Assembly: GCA_900540475.1 (NCBI GenBank)
Contig: UQGG01000037.1
Span: 1-64,000 of the forward strand
Length of the DNA: 64,000 nt
Reading direction: 5' to 3'
From: an uncultured Robinsoniella sp.
Lineage (GTDB): Bacteria; Bacillota; Clostridia; Lachnospirales; Lachnospiraceae
The first letter of the stretch is position 1, and each line of letters begins with the position of its first letter. The notes beneath the pieces are model-generated. The model was not told the DNA's origin, searched no databases, and was given only the letters and a program-made list of their open reading frames with translations. Shown piece after piece: positions 1 through 8,224 of this stretch. The position numbers and the translations under genes were made by a program.

Positions 1-66
1 GGGCTATGTAACCTGAATTCGGGGCAAATATGCCGCAAAGTGGGGCGTGCAGATGACAGGAATGAA

Positions 67-83
67 TTTTCAAACACGCTCTA
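67..83. repeat. Dispersed 17-mer, copy A
   Basis: The sequence TTTTCAAACACGCTCTA recurs with one mismatch at 7874-7890. Related short stem-loops built on the core CGCTCTA/TAGAGCG occur at 16064-16090 and 33773-33800. This looks like a family of small intergenic repeats, perhaps termination or boundary elements; the function is unknown. Positions 1-285 otherwise contain no gene I can support. A 16-bp unit (ATGACTGTAAATAAAA) is tandemly duplicated at about 230-261, just before the first gene. Confidence 0.5.
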
Positions 84-285
84 GATTATAGGTTGAATGA
101 TAGCTTAAATTAGAATCAGATGTCTCCCTTTTCAGATTGATTAGAGAATGGTATAATGTTTATAATTAATAAAATAGTGCAACATATGTTAAGAAGAATA
201 TGACACTTAAAAAAAGTCATAATGACAATGACTGTAAATAAAAATGACTGTAAATAAAAATGCTAGATAGAAATGAGGTGGGTAT

Positions 286-1959
286 TTGGAACTTAAAAAA
301 TTACCGGTTGGAATTGATGACTTTAAAAAAATGATTTTACAGGAATATTATTATGTAGATAAAACATTGCTTATTAAAGAACTTATAGACTTAAAAGGTG
401 AAGTAAACTTATTCACAAGGCCAAGAAGATTCGGTAAAACCCTGAATATGAGCATGTTACAATATTTCTTCGAAATATCGGAAGAAAATAATAAAGAAAT
501 ATTTTCTGATTTAAAAATCGTCCTTGCCGGTGAACAATACATGAAATATCAAGGAAAATATCCCGTCATTAATCTTACATTAAAGGGTGCAAAACAAGCT
601 AACTTTGAGTATGCTATTTTGAGCATTAAGAGAGCGATTTCAAGTGAATTTCAAAGGCACAGAAAAGAAGTACTCAAATATGAAGCAGAAAAAGACCGTG
701 TTCTGAAGATTTTAGACGTAGAAGGTGATGCAGGTGTTTATCTGGATTCCATACAGCTTTTATCCAAGTGTCTGTATGAGTATTACCAGACGCCGGTAAT
801 CATACTGATCGATGAATATGATGTTCCTTTGGAAAATGCATATTTCAGAGGATTTTACGATGAAATGGTTTCTTTTGTTCGATCCTTATTTGAATCGGCG
901 TTAAAAACTAATAAATATCTGGAATTTGCCGTAATGACGGGCTGTCTCCGTATCTCAAAAGAAAGCATTTTTACCGGCTTAAATAATCTGGAAATTATTT
1001 CTATACTAAGTGTGCATTACTCAGAGCATTTTGGTTTTACAGAAGAAGAGACTGATGATATGTTAAAGTACTACGGTTTGGAAGAAAAGAAGGAAGCGAT
1101 AAAAGACTGGTATGACGGTTACCTGTTTGGAAACACAGAAGTCTATAATCCCTGGAGTATCGTGCGTTATGTAAAGGACAGCTATTATGGATCGCATGGA
1201 TTTCCCATTTCCTACTGGGGAACAACCAGCTCCAATTCAATAGTCCGTACAATGGTAGAAAAGGCAAATGATCTCCAGACAAAGAGCGATCTGGAAATGT
1301 TAATGCAGGGAGATGAAATAGAGAAGCCCGTGCATGAAGACGTCACTTATGATGAAATCTACAACAGTATGGATAACCTCTGGAATTTTATGTTTTTTAC
1401 AGGTTATCTGAAAAAGGTAAATGAAAGATTTGACGATAACGGCGATCATTTCATAACATTGAAAATACCAAATAAAGAAGTAGCTTATATTTTCCGCCAT
1501 AAGATAATGGGATGGTTTCAGGAAATGATCCAATCCAGAAATTTACAGGATTTATATTTGGCGATTCTCAGCTCAGACGAGGCAGAGGTTGAACAGGAAT
1601 TAAAACAGCTGTTGAGGGATACAATCAGCTACGAAGATTATAATGAAAATTTTTATCATGGATTTCTGTTAGGATGCCTTTCCGGAATGAGTGATTATTA
1701 TGTCAAGTCAAACAGGGAAAGTGGAGATGGACGCAGTGATATTATCATTCGTCATCCGGATTTTAATGAAAAAGCTGTGATCATAGAATTAAAGTGCACT
1801 GCCATTCCAAGGAAAATGGAAGATAAGTGCAAAGAAGCCCTGAATCAAATTGAAGTAAAACATTATGATGATGAATTAATTGAGGAAGGGTATGAGAATA
1901 TTATGAAATATGGAATTGCATTTTGTAAAAAGAATTGTCTGGTGAGAGTCAAAAAATAG
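286..1959 (+). CDS. AAA-ATPase-like protein with C-terminal PD-(D/E)xK nuclease-like domain
   Basis: A 557-residue protein with a TTG start and a GAGGTGG ribosome site 5-11 bases upstream. Residues about 1-220 match the AAA-ATPase-like family (PF09820 type): YYVDKT near residue 25, a Walker A-like stretch PRRFGKT near 50, and a Walker B-like IDEYD near 180. The C-terminal 110 residues carry the PD-(D/E)xK nuclease-like pattern GRSDIIIR...VIIELK (PF08011 type). Such proteins are often multicopy in Clostridia and Bacteroidetes. A role in defence or mobile-element biology is often suggested, but the biochemical function is not established. The gene stands alone, with the type I toxin locus downstream. 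Family assignment is confident; function is not. Confidence 0.85.
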   Translation: MELKKLPVGIDDFKKMILQEYYYVDKTLLIKELIDLKGEVNLFTRPRRFGKTLNMSMLQYFFEISEENNKEIFSDLKIVLAGEQYMKYQGKYPVINLTLKGAKQANFEYAILSIKRAISSEFQRHRKEVLKYEAEKDRVLKILDVEGDAGVYLDSIQLLSKCLYEYYQTPVIILIDEYDVPLENAYFRGFYDEMVSFVRSLFESALKTNKYLEFAVMTGCLRISKESIFTGLNNLEIISILSVHYSEHFGFTEEETDDMLKYYGLEEKKEAIKDWYDGYLFGNTEVYNPWSIVRYVKDSYYGSHGFPISYWGTTSSNSIVRTMVEKANDLQTKSDLEMLMQGDEIEKPVHEDVTYDEIYNSMDNLWNFMFFTGYLKKVNERFDDNGDHFITLKIPNKEVAYIFRHKIMGWFQEMIQSRNLQDLYLAILSSDEAEVEQELKQLLRDTISYEDYNENFYHGFLLGCLSGMSDYYVKSNRESGDGRSDIIIRHPDFNEKAVIIELKCTAIPRKMEDKCKEALNQIEVKHYDDELIEEGYENIMKYGIAFCKKNCLVRVKK

Positions 1960-2020
1960 CGTCAAGATTATAAATGATATGTGATCTATGTAAAAATAAA
2001 TATTCGTACTACATTTCGTA

Positions 2021-2049
2021 TCGACAAAATTATTACAATATGATAAAAT
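2021..2049 (+). promoter_or_regulatory. Promoter of the holin-like toxin mRNA
   Basis: A -35 box TCGACA (2021-2026), a 17-base spacer and a -10 box TAAAAT (2044-2049) predict a transcript start near 2056. This gives a leader of about 105 bases before the toxin start codon. The leader contains a strong AGGAGGAGGTGA stretch (2108-2119) that is too far from the toxin ATG to serve it directly, and GTTTGCCCTC (2086-2095), which is complementary to 2309-2318. Confidence 0.6.
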
Positions 2050-2161
2050 AATCTAAGATAACAGATTCGTAGGATAATTACGAGTGTTTGCCCTCTTACT
2101 TCATACATAGGAGGAGGTGAACTTCCATAACTATAAAAAATAGGAAAGGGGAGTGAGCCTG

Positions 2162-2266
2162 ATGACAGTATCCGAAGCATTGACCTTAATGGTTTTATTT
2201 GGTACATTTGTTGTAGCATTAATCACTCTTATTGTTCAGTTGATAAAATTGAGCAATAAAAAATGA
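2162..2266 (+). CDS. Small hydrophobic holin-like type I toxin
   Basis: A 34-residue peptide that begins MTVSEALTLM, continues as one hydrophobic helix (VLFGTFVVALITLIVQ) and ends in the charged tail KLSNKK. Length, N-terminal motif and layout match the putative holin-like toxins of Firmicutes (Hol_Tox, TxpA/BsrG-like class). These are membrane-active peptides controlled by an antisense RNA. The ribosome site GAAAGGGGAG lies 8-10 bases before the ATG. The stop codon lies inside a 12-bp hairpin that is the terminator of the opposing RNA. The family is recognised from memory of its motif; toxicity is inference. Confidence 0.75.
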   Translation: MTVSEALTLMVLFGTFVVALITLIVQLIKLSNKK

Positions 2267-2343
2267 TTATCCTCTACCGTCCCAAAGGTTAGGATAATCA
2301 TTTCCACCGAGGGCAAACATAAGTTTTACTTATGATACCTGCT
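2256..2343 (-). ncRNA. Putative antisense antitoxin RNA of the type I locus
   Basis: On the minus strand a near-consensus promoter, TTTACA (2378-2373), 17 bases, TATAAT (2355-2350), predicts a start near 2343. The RNA would run leftwards through a 5' hairpin (CATAAGT/ACTTATG, 2318-2334) and GTTTGCCCTC. It would then meet a perfect 12-bp hairpin (2262-2273 with 2291-2302) followed by a U-rich run, giving about 85 bases fully antisense to the 3' end of the toxin mRNA. Convergent promoters with overlap at the 3' end are the standard layout for this toxin class. The RNA is predicted from sequence only. Confidence 0.65.
2262..2302 (-). terminator. Hairpin terminator of the antisense RNA, overlapping the toxin stop codon
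   Basis: The arms AATGATTATCCT and AGGATAATCATT pair perfectly over 12 bp around a 17-base loop. On the minus strand the hairpin runs into TTTTTTATT, a good U-tract; on the plus strand the following bases are TCCACC, so it favours the antisense direction. The rest of 2267-2643 holds the antitoxin promoter and an 8-bp inverted repeat (AGCAGTAA, 2355-2362, with TTACTGCT, 2384-2391). I see no gene there. Confidence 0.65.
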
Positions 2344-2643
2344 ATCTACATTATAGCAGTAATTTGCTTGCTTGTAAAGTGGGTTACTGCTATTTGATTG
2401 CGAAAATTCTACCTTTTGTGTGTATGGAATCAAGCCAGTGTCACTGAGCAGCGTTAGTGATGAGGCAGATAAAAGGGAAAGCAATTGTAATAAGTAGGAA
2501 ACTCAATGAGTTGTAATATAGACTTTTAAAAAAATTTGTGATAGTATTACTGGGAAATGAACAGGATGAAACTGATATCAAATTCCAGAGGGGATTTTTA
2601 GGTATTGATGGATATGAAAATAATAATTACGGAGTAAATATCG

Positions 2644-4221
2644 ATGGAAATGAAAAAACATGGTAAAATAATTGTAGGCATATTAATAGTTCTTATTTTG
2701 CAAAGCCTAATTTATATTTATTTTGGAAATCAAAAAGTAGGATTTCACATAGATGAATTTTATACTTATGCATTATCTAACGGTCAGGAACGTGCCAATG
2801 ATTTCATAGAGGATGGCAGAATCTATTCAGGTGGCAGTCCACTTACAGAACATTATACAACTAATCAAGATAACAGATTTGATTATGAGATGGTTTGGAG
2901 GAACCAGGCCGAAGATGTCCATCCACCATTATACTATTTTTTTATACACACTATTTCTTCCTTTCTTCCTGGGGTATTTACAAAATGGATTGGATTAGGA
3001 GTTAATATATTTTTTTCTATAGTTGTGACAATATTAGTTTATTTTGTGTCAAAAGAACTTATAAAAGATAAAAAAGCAGTTTTTTTGTCTACAGTTCTTT
3101 TTTCAATATGTCCGGCAGTCATTAACAGCATTATGTTTTTACGAATGTATATTCTTTTAAATATTTGGATACTAGCGGTGGTATGGCTATTCTTATTGTA
3201 CTATGATAAGAAGAAGCTGGATAAACTTTTTTTTGTGGCTTTATTGGGTATTACAGTTTTGGGGACATTGACACAATACTATTTTCTTATATTTTTGTTT
3301 TTTCTTTGTCTTTATTTTGGAATGAATCTATTGATAAAAAAAAGATGGAAGGATGCAGTTGGCTATATTTTAACCCTTGCAGCGGCAGGGATCATATCCA
3401 TAGCAGTATTTCCAGCGATGCTGAATCAAATCTTTGGAGATGGTTACAGGGGAGAGCAGCCATTTGAAAACCTGGCTAAAGGAGGAGATTTTTTTGAGCG
3501 CGTTGATAAATATTTGGAGATATTCAAAAGTAGTTTCTTTGGAAATAAGTTTGGAATTTTTGCATTCATAATAATAATATTAGCGGGAATAGCTATTTTT
3601 ATGAATATAAAAAACTTTAAGAAGATCAATGTTGTAGGTTTTTTTAAAGGCAAAGTGATGATGGTTATTTTTACTGTTTTGGCATATACAATATTGGTTA
3701 TTAAAATATCTCCATTCCAGACACCTCGTTATATATTCTGTATTTATCCATTTATAATAATCGGACTTACCGTCATTTTATTTCGGAGTATGATAATCAT
3801 ATTCAGAGGCAGGGCAAATACTATAGTTTTGACCGTGGTCAGTCTTATATGTCTGTTATCTTTTTATTCCAGTTATAAACAAGGAATGTCTTATTTATTT
3901 CGGGAGGAAGAGAATATAATTGATATCGCAAGACAAAACAAAGGTGAACCAATGATTTGCATTTATGATGGGAAGCAGTGGAAGCTAATGGGAAGTTATT
4001 TTGAATTTTCTTATAATGAATCTATAATTTATATATCGAAGAAGAATCTAAAGAAACTAGAGAATATAGATATAACAGGATATGATAAAATGCAGGTTTA
4101 TGTAAGTGACTCATTGAATCAGGATAAGATGGTCAATAAAATTTTATCTAAAAATAAAAATTTTAAAACTAATACCCTATTATATAAAGTATCTTATGGG
4201 AGTGTTTATGAGTTAGATTAA
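2644..4221 (+). CDS. GT39/ArnT-like polytopic membrane glycosyltransferase
   Basis: A 525-residue membrane protein with about 10-12 hydrophobic segments. The N-terminal helix (residues 9-28) is followed by HIDEFYTYALS at about residue 36. The acidic DE pair in the first outer loop is the hallmark of the GT-C glycosyltransferases (GT39, PMT, ArnT-like), which use polyprenyl-phosphate sugars as donors. The HPPLYYFF motif near residue 95 is typical of the same superfamily. The C-terminal 120 residues are soluble. Start at ATG 2644 with GGAG upstream; ATG 2650 is an alternative. It is a single gene, and the acceptor (lipid, teichoic polymer or protein) cannot be told from sequence. Confidence 0.75.
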   Translation: MEMKKHGKIIVGILIVLILQSLIYIYFGNQKVGFHIDEFYTYALSNGQERANDFIEDGRIYSGGSPLTEHYTTNQDNRFDYEMVWRNQAEDVHPPLYYFFIHTISSFLPGVFTKWIGLGVNIFFSIVVTILVYFVSKELIKDKKAVFLSTVLFSICPAVINSIMFLRMYILLNIWILAVVWLFLLYYDKKKLDKLFFVALLGITVLGTLTQYYFLIFLFFLCLYFGMNLLIKKRWKDAVGYILTLAAAGIISIAVFPAMLNQIFGDGYRGEQPFENLAKGGDFFERVDKYLEIFKSSFFGNKFGIFAFIIIILAGIAIFMNIKNFKKINVVGFFKGKVMMVIFTVLAYTILVIKISPFQTPRYIFCIYPFIIIGLTVILFRSMIIIFRGRANTIVLTVVSLICLLSFYSSYKQGMSYLFREEENIIDIARQNKGEPMICIYDGKQWKLMGSYFEFSYNESIIYISKKNLKKLENIDITGYDKMQVYVSDSLNQDKMVNKILSKNKNFKTNTLLYKVSYGSVYELD

Positions 4222-4313
4222 GAAAAATAGATAATTTCTTTTTCCAGGCTTTTTCTTGTTTTTCAAATCTATGGATGCATTTTTCTTCAAAATATATTAT
4301 ACTGTTAATCATT

Positions 4314-4380
4314 GAGAACACTTCCTTTGTATGTATTTGGTTTGGTCGCCTAATACATTTTAACACAAAGTAGTGTTCTC
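4314..4380. repeat. 67-bp interrupted palindrome
   Basis: GAGAACACT (4314-4322) is the exact reverse complement of AGTGTTCTC (4372-4380). The stem continues imperfectly with TTTGTATGTATT against AATACAT...ACAAA around a loop of about 14 bases. It lies between two convergent genes, so it could be a bidirectional terminator. The U-tract on the plus strand is poor (TTCTGTTTAT), and a small mobile palindrome is also possible. Confidence 0.5.
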
Positions 4381-4420
4381 TTCTGTTTATATTTTCCATC
4401 AAAGCGAATAAAATTTTACG

Positions 4421-6487
4421 CTAATCATCCACTTTTCCAATCAATTCCGTCAACTCCCCCACAAACATCAGCGTCAAACGGTGCATCGCCCGCGTGCAGG
4501 CAATATAAAGCAGGTTTCTGTCATATGCAGTAGTATAGGTTTTCCTGTCTGCCTCAGGGATGATGACTTCATCAAATTCCAGACCTTTTGACATTTGGAT
4601 AGAGGTGATGGATACCCCGTTAATAAAATTAGTACTTTCCGGTGTAATCAGATGTATATGGCAAGGGCAAGTTGCTGCAAGCTGGTCATAGAGAACTTTT
4701 GCTGCCTGATTTGTCTTGGTTATGATTCCAAGAGAGGCATTCCCACGTTTCAGAAACTGTTCAATTTCCATTTGGATTCGTTTGATTTCATTTGAACTGC
4801 TGCTGCATGGTATCATTCCGGGGACATCACCGTGGCGTTCCATAGGTTCCAGGGATGTCACATGCTGTATGCGTTTGGCAAAGGTTATAATTTCATATGT
4901 AGACCGGTAACTTTTATTTAGTTCGATTAGTTCGGCATCCTCATATAACTTTCCCAGATCCTCTAAAGAATGCATATGATTTGGGTTTACGGACTGTCCA
5001 AAGTCTCCCAGAATCGTTTTCTGACACTGAAATAACATGTTTATGACAGCATATTGTATAGGTGTGTAATCCTGCATTTCATCTATAACCAGGTGTTTGA
5101 TTATTTTACTTTCCAGTAAGCCCTCAAATGCTGCGTGGAGATATAAAAAAGGATATACATCTGCCCATTCTAAAGTTTTTTTCCCTGCCAACACAAACAT
5201 GTCCGGAATCTCCAGCTGTTTGTAAAAAGACTGATATAGAGTAAATGTATTCTTTATCTTCAGCATTGAGTTAAGGCTTTTCAGGATGGAGCTGACTTTT
5301 GGCAGGTCATGTTCCATGATATTATCGGTATCAAAGCGGTCATGAATATCTTCGGCGATCATTTTAAGACGTTTTCTGACAGGGATGTTTCCATAGGCAT
5401 TGTTCCGGGCTTTTATCCAATGGGCTGCAGCTGTAAAAGGTCCAAAGGTATAATCGGAGGGCTGGAAGATCCTGTCATGCATCTGTTGAATATACTGGTC
5501 CATAAGTCTGACAAATCCAAGGGTTGACTTAAAATGAACTCTTTTCGTCCATCCCGGGTCATTTGCTGCCAGAGGATCTCTGTCGGGTTCAAAGCCGATA
5601 ACTTTTTCCAGCTGGATTTCTGCAATCTCTGCAAAACCGGATTCATAAATTGGTTCCTCCCCAAGCTCCGGCAAGACGCTTGAAATATAATCCCCGAAAA
5701 CTTTATTAGGAGATAAGATGGTAATATTTTTGGCTGTCAGCCGGTCTTTGAAGCGGTAGAGTAAAAAAGCTATCCGGTGCAGAGCAATGGATGTTTTTCC
5801 GGAGCCTGCCACTCCCTGTATGATCAGTGTTCCGGAATTATCATTTCGGATGATCTGATTTTGTTCTTTTTGTATTGTGGAAATGATGGATTTCATCTTT
5901 TCATCGGAGGTATGGCTGAGTTCCCGCTGTAAGACATCATCCTGAATATTGACGGAGGTTTCAAGGGCGTATTCCATCAAGCCGTTTTTGATTTTGAACT
6001 GCCGTTTACGGCTCAAATTTCCCTGGATTCTTCCGGATGGTGCATCAAATCCCGCGGGACCTACTTCATAGTCGTAGAACATGCTGGCAATAGGAGCGCG
6101 CCAGTCAAAAACAAGCAGTTTATTTACATGGCTGAATGTAAATCGTCCTATGTAGTACTTATCTGCTTTTGAGTCTCCCTCAGGGCAAAAGTCTATGCGG
6201 GCAAAATAAGGCGATTCTTTCAGCTTTACAATTTTATCCCGTATACCCACTGCAAAGGCGCCAATGTGATCAATCTGTTTTAATGCAAGTTCGTTCTGGA
6301 ACATTTCATGGGGATCGATTTCGCCCCGGTTTTCCGCCATGTAGCGTTTGGCATCCATATAGTCCTTGTCAAGCATGTTTACTTTTAAGTCGGCTTCCTG
6401 TAAAGCAGCATCCAGTTTGCGGTTGATTTCTGACAGGTGGGTGACTTCATCCGGAAAAGGAATTTCATTAATTAAATCCTTCTTCAT
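4421..6487 (-). CDS. HelD/UvrD-family superfamily 1 helicase
   Basis: 688 residues. The N-terminal 200 residues include a helical arm, followed by Walker A GVAGSGKTSIALHR near residue 230, a DExx-box-like VIDEMQDYTP, and late motifs SYRST and IACTRAMHR. This is the HelD (helicase IV-like) group, which in Firmicutes binds RNA polymerase and helps recycle stalled complexes, and is sometimes linked to rifamycin tolerance. The start is the ATG at 6487, preceded by GGGGGAGG; the reading frame is open further upstream but lacks a ribosome site. It overlaps the 3' end of the AraC-GNAT gene by 20 bases, so the two are probably translationally coupled. Slightly shorter than B. subtilis HelD. Confidence 0.85.
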   Translation of the reverse strand: MKKDLINEIPFPDEVTHLSEINRKLDAALQEADLKVNMLDKDYMDAKRYMAENRGEIDPHEMFQNELALKQIDHIGAFAVGIRDKIVKLKESPYFARIDFCPEGDSKADKYYIGRFTFSHVNKLLVFDWRAPIASMFYDYEVGPAGFDAPSGRIQGNLSRKRQFKIKNGLMEYALETSVNIQDDVLQRELSHTSDEKMKSIISTIQKEQNQIIRNDNSGTLIIQGVAGSGKTSIALHRIAFLLYRFKDRLTAKNITILSPNKVFGDYISSVLPELGEEPIYESGFAEIAEIQLEKVIGFEPDRDPLAANDPGWTKRVHFKSTLGFVRLMDQYIQQMHDRIFQPSDYTFGPFTAAAHWIKARNNAYGNIPVRKRLKMIAEDIHDRFDTDNIMEHDLPKVSSILKSLNSMLKIKNTFTLYQSFYKQLEIPDMFVLAGKKTLEWADVYPFLYLHAAFEGLLESKIIKHLVIDEMQDYTPIQYAVINMLFQCQKTILGDFGQSVNPNHMHSLEDLGKLYEDAELIELNKSYRSTYEIITFAKRIQHVTSLEPMERHGDVPGMIPCSSSSNEIKRIQMEIEQFLKRGNASLGIITKTNQAAKVLYDQLAATCPCHIHLITPESTNFINGVSITSIQMSKGLEFDEVIIPEADRKTYTTAYDRNLLYIACTRAMHRLTLMFVGELTELIGKVDD

Positions 6488-7331
6488 TTCGAACCTCCCC
6501 CGGCATGATAAAACGTTGTGTCGGATAGCCGTATTCGACCAATAACTCTGCTTCTGCAAAACCTAATTCCATAATTTCCCTGCGGTGTCCGGTATCTGCT
6601 TTATCGCCTTCCCGGTAAGTGGTAATGCTAATGTCTTTTCCCTTAAGCAGTTCGCGCATAACTTTATCCAGGAATGCTCTTGGGATTCCTTTTTTGCGAT
6701 AAAGAGGATGTGTTCCCATAAAATCAATGCTTCCGTTCTGATAAGAAAAAATCATAATCCCGGTAGCCAATGTTCCGTCTTTTAAAATCAATGCCTGTTT
6801 TGTTGCTATGCGGTGTTTTAGAACCTGAATATATTCTTCCTCATTCAGATGGGGAAAACCATCAATCACAAGCCGGACCAGATCCATCCAGCAGGGAATA
6901 TCCTTATCCGATGCGAATGTAACTTCCCAGGCCGGTTTTTTATCATTTTGAAGCATGCGATACCTCCCTTTGAATTCAAATTTTAATTGCAGCGGATAAA
7001 ATTTTTCATTTTCCCGAAATTTGTTAGGAGGCTGTTTGTACATCGCCGTAAAAATATTGGTAAATGCCTGCTGGCTCTCGTAACCTGCAATCAATGCAAT
7101 TTCCAGAATAGATTTATCAGAGAAGACCAATAATTTCCCTGCTTCTGTTAATTTTCTCCGCTGGATATAATCGTGTATGGTAATTCCTACAGTGCTGGTG
7201 AATGTGCGGTGTAAATAATATTTTGAATAATGGACGGCATTAGCAACCACATCCAGGTCTATCTTTTCGGACAGGTGTGTTTCGATGTAATCAATCGCAG
7301 ATATAATTTTATCAATACTTTTATTCTGCAT
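6468..7331 (-). CDS. AraC-type HTH fused to GNAT acetyltransferase
   Basis: 287 residues. The first 105 hold a complete AraC/XylS two-helix DNA-binding domain (IDKIISAIDYIETHLSEKI... to the LIAGYESQQAFTNIF motif, second HTH ending PPNKFRE). Residues about 130-287 form a GNAT-like fold with the acetyl-CoA loop region YRKKGIPRAFLDKVM and a C-terminal ELGF..VEYGYPTQRF. A regulator with the DNA-binding head first and an acetyltransferase as the effector or sensor half is less common than cupin-AraC fusions. Start at ATG 7331 with GGAGG upstream. It is first in an operon with the HelD-like gene and may be its regulator (inference). Confidence 0.8.
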   Translation of the reverse strand: MQNKSIDKIISAIDYIETHLSEKIDLDVVANAVHYSKYYLHRTFTSTVGITIHDYIQRRKLTEAGKLLVFSDKSILEIALIAGYESQQAFTNIFTAMYKQPPNKFRENEKFYPLQLKFEFKGRYRMLQNDKKPAWEVTFASDKDIPCWMDLVRLVIDGFPHLNEEEYIQVLKHRIATKQALILKDGTLATGIMIFSYQNGSIDFMGTHPLYRKKGIPRAFLDKVMRELLKGKDISITTYREGDKADTGHRREIMELGFAEAELLVEYGYPTQRFIMPGEVRNEEGFN

Positions 7332-7598
7332 GTGAAGTTCCTCCTTTCTGCTGCTGCAATAATTTAAGATTATACCAAAAATGAAAAGTATATTTTTAAT
7401 CAATCTTGCTTTTTTGTGTGAGGTTTATCGCAGGATTCCATTTTAGTAAATGACTTAATGTATATTTTAAAAATGAAGCATAAGGATTGTCAACTGTTTA
7501 AATGGAGAAAATTCATACATTTTTCCAGACATAGCTTTCTTCATGAAAGTTTTTGCTCTGGTAAATGATTCCTGAAAACAATTCCGGCGTTCTTACGG

Positions 7599-7738
7599 CT
7601 AGTACATCATTGCATAAATAATAAAGTAATACACTTCGGCTATCCGCACCAGGAACACTACACCTGCAGAATGGTTTGGCTCCCCTGATACGAATTTCCT
7701 GTGTGTATTACTTGATTATTTGAGCAATGATGTACTAG
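7599..7738. repeat. 140-bp element with 36-bp inverted repeats
   Basis: The left arm 7599-7634 starts CTAGTACATCATTGC. The right arm 7703-7738 is its reverse complement, with 33 of 36 positions matching. The 68-base centre is GC-richer than the arms and non-coding. Two further elements lie in the same gap (7332-7887): a 9-bp hairpin GTGCCAAAT/ATTTGGCAC at 7785-7832 and the 17-mer repeat at 7874. No gene is present in the gap. The size and terminal inversion suggest a MITE-like or structured-RNA element, but I see no clear target duplication. Confidence 0.55.
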
Positions 7739-7873
7739 TAAATGCGTCAGATTCAGTTGATATAAATTAGCCAGAATACTGAACGTGCCAAATCCAGTCC
7801 ACGCAGCCCACTACGCTTTCTAAATTTGGCACATCCATCCCACAAACGGGAACCCACAGCTGTCAAAAAGCAT

Positions 7874-7890
7874 TTTTCAAACACGTTCTA
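7874..7890. repeat. Dispersed 17-mer, copy B
   Basis: TTTTCAAACACGTTCTA differs from the copy at 67-83 at one position. It overlaps the stop codon of the small coiled-coil gene at 7888. Confidence 0.5.
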
Positions 7891-8079
7891 CGCCTGATGG
7901 TAACTTTCATTCAATTTTTGCTGCATTTCTAAAACATGCGCTGACAGCCCTGCAATACTCTCCTTTGAATGCTCTTCTGTTCGCTCAATGGATGTTAGCT
8001 GTTCTTTTATCGTTTCGATATTTTCCTTCAGGGGTTTGACTATGCTTTCAAACGCCTGTATTAATTCTGTGTCTGTCAT
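7888..8079 (-). CDS. Small coiled-coil protein of unknown function
   Basis: A 63-residue, highly charged and helical protein (MTDTELIQAFESI... EMQQKLNESYHQA) with heptad-like spacing of I, L and V, predicted to form a coiled coil. The ATG at 8079 has a strong ribosome site (GGAGGTGTC), which supports real translation. There is no signal peptide and no recognised family. It is divergent from the large glycosidase gene at 8225; its 3' end runs into the repeat-rich gap. It may be a relic of a mobile element, but this cannot be shown. Confidence 0.55.
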   Translation of the reverse strand: MTDTELIQAFESIVKPLKENIETIKEQLTSIERTEEHSKESIAGLSAHVLEMQQKLNESYHQA

Positions 8080-8158
8080 GCTGACACCTCCTGTTCCTGT
8101 ATAGTGTTCCACTGGTTTTTCCAAATATTCACAAGAAAGTACAAGTACATTTTTCAAT

Positions 8159-8195
8159 TTTGTCCTACATTTTCGTTCTTTCCAGCTGATAAAAT
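8159..8195 (+). promoter_or_regulatory. Promoter of the large glycosidase gene with activator-like element
   Basis: The 10-mer TTTGTCCTAC (8159-8168) stands 31 bases upstream of a -10 box TAAAAT (8190-8195), with no good -35 box. The same 10-mer occurs at 22553-22562, exactly 31 bases before the -10 of the sugar-importer operon. An activator that replaces the -35 contact would explain the pattern. Confidence 0.5.
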
Positions 8196-8224
8196 AAGGC
8201 TATCAAATTGTAAGGAGGAAGAAA

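Noticed and set aside
8161..8195. An ECF sigma-factor promoter (TGTCC as -35)
   Set aside because: The distance from TGTCC to the -10 hexamer is about 24 bases, too long for ECF promoters, and the -10 is of the sigma-A type.
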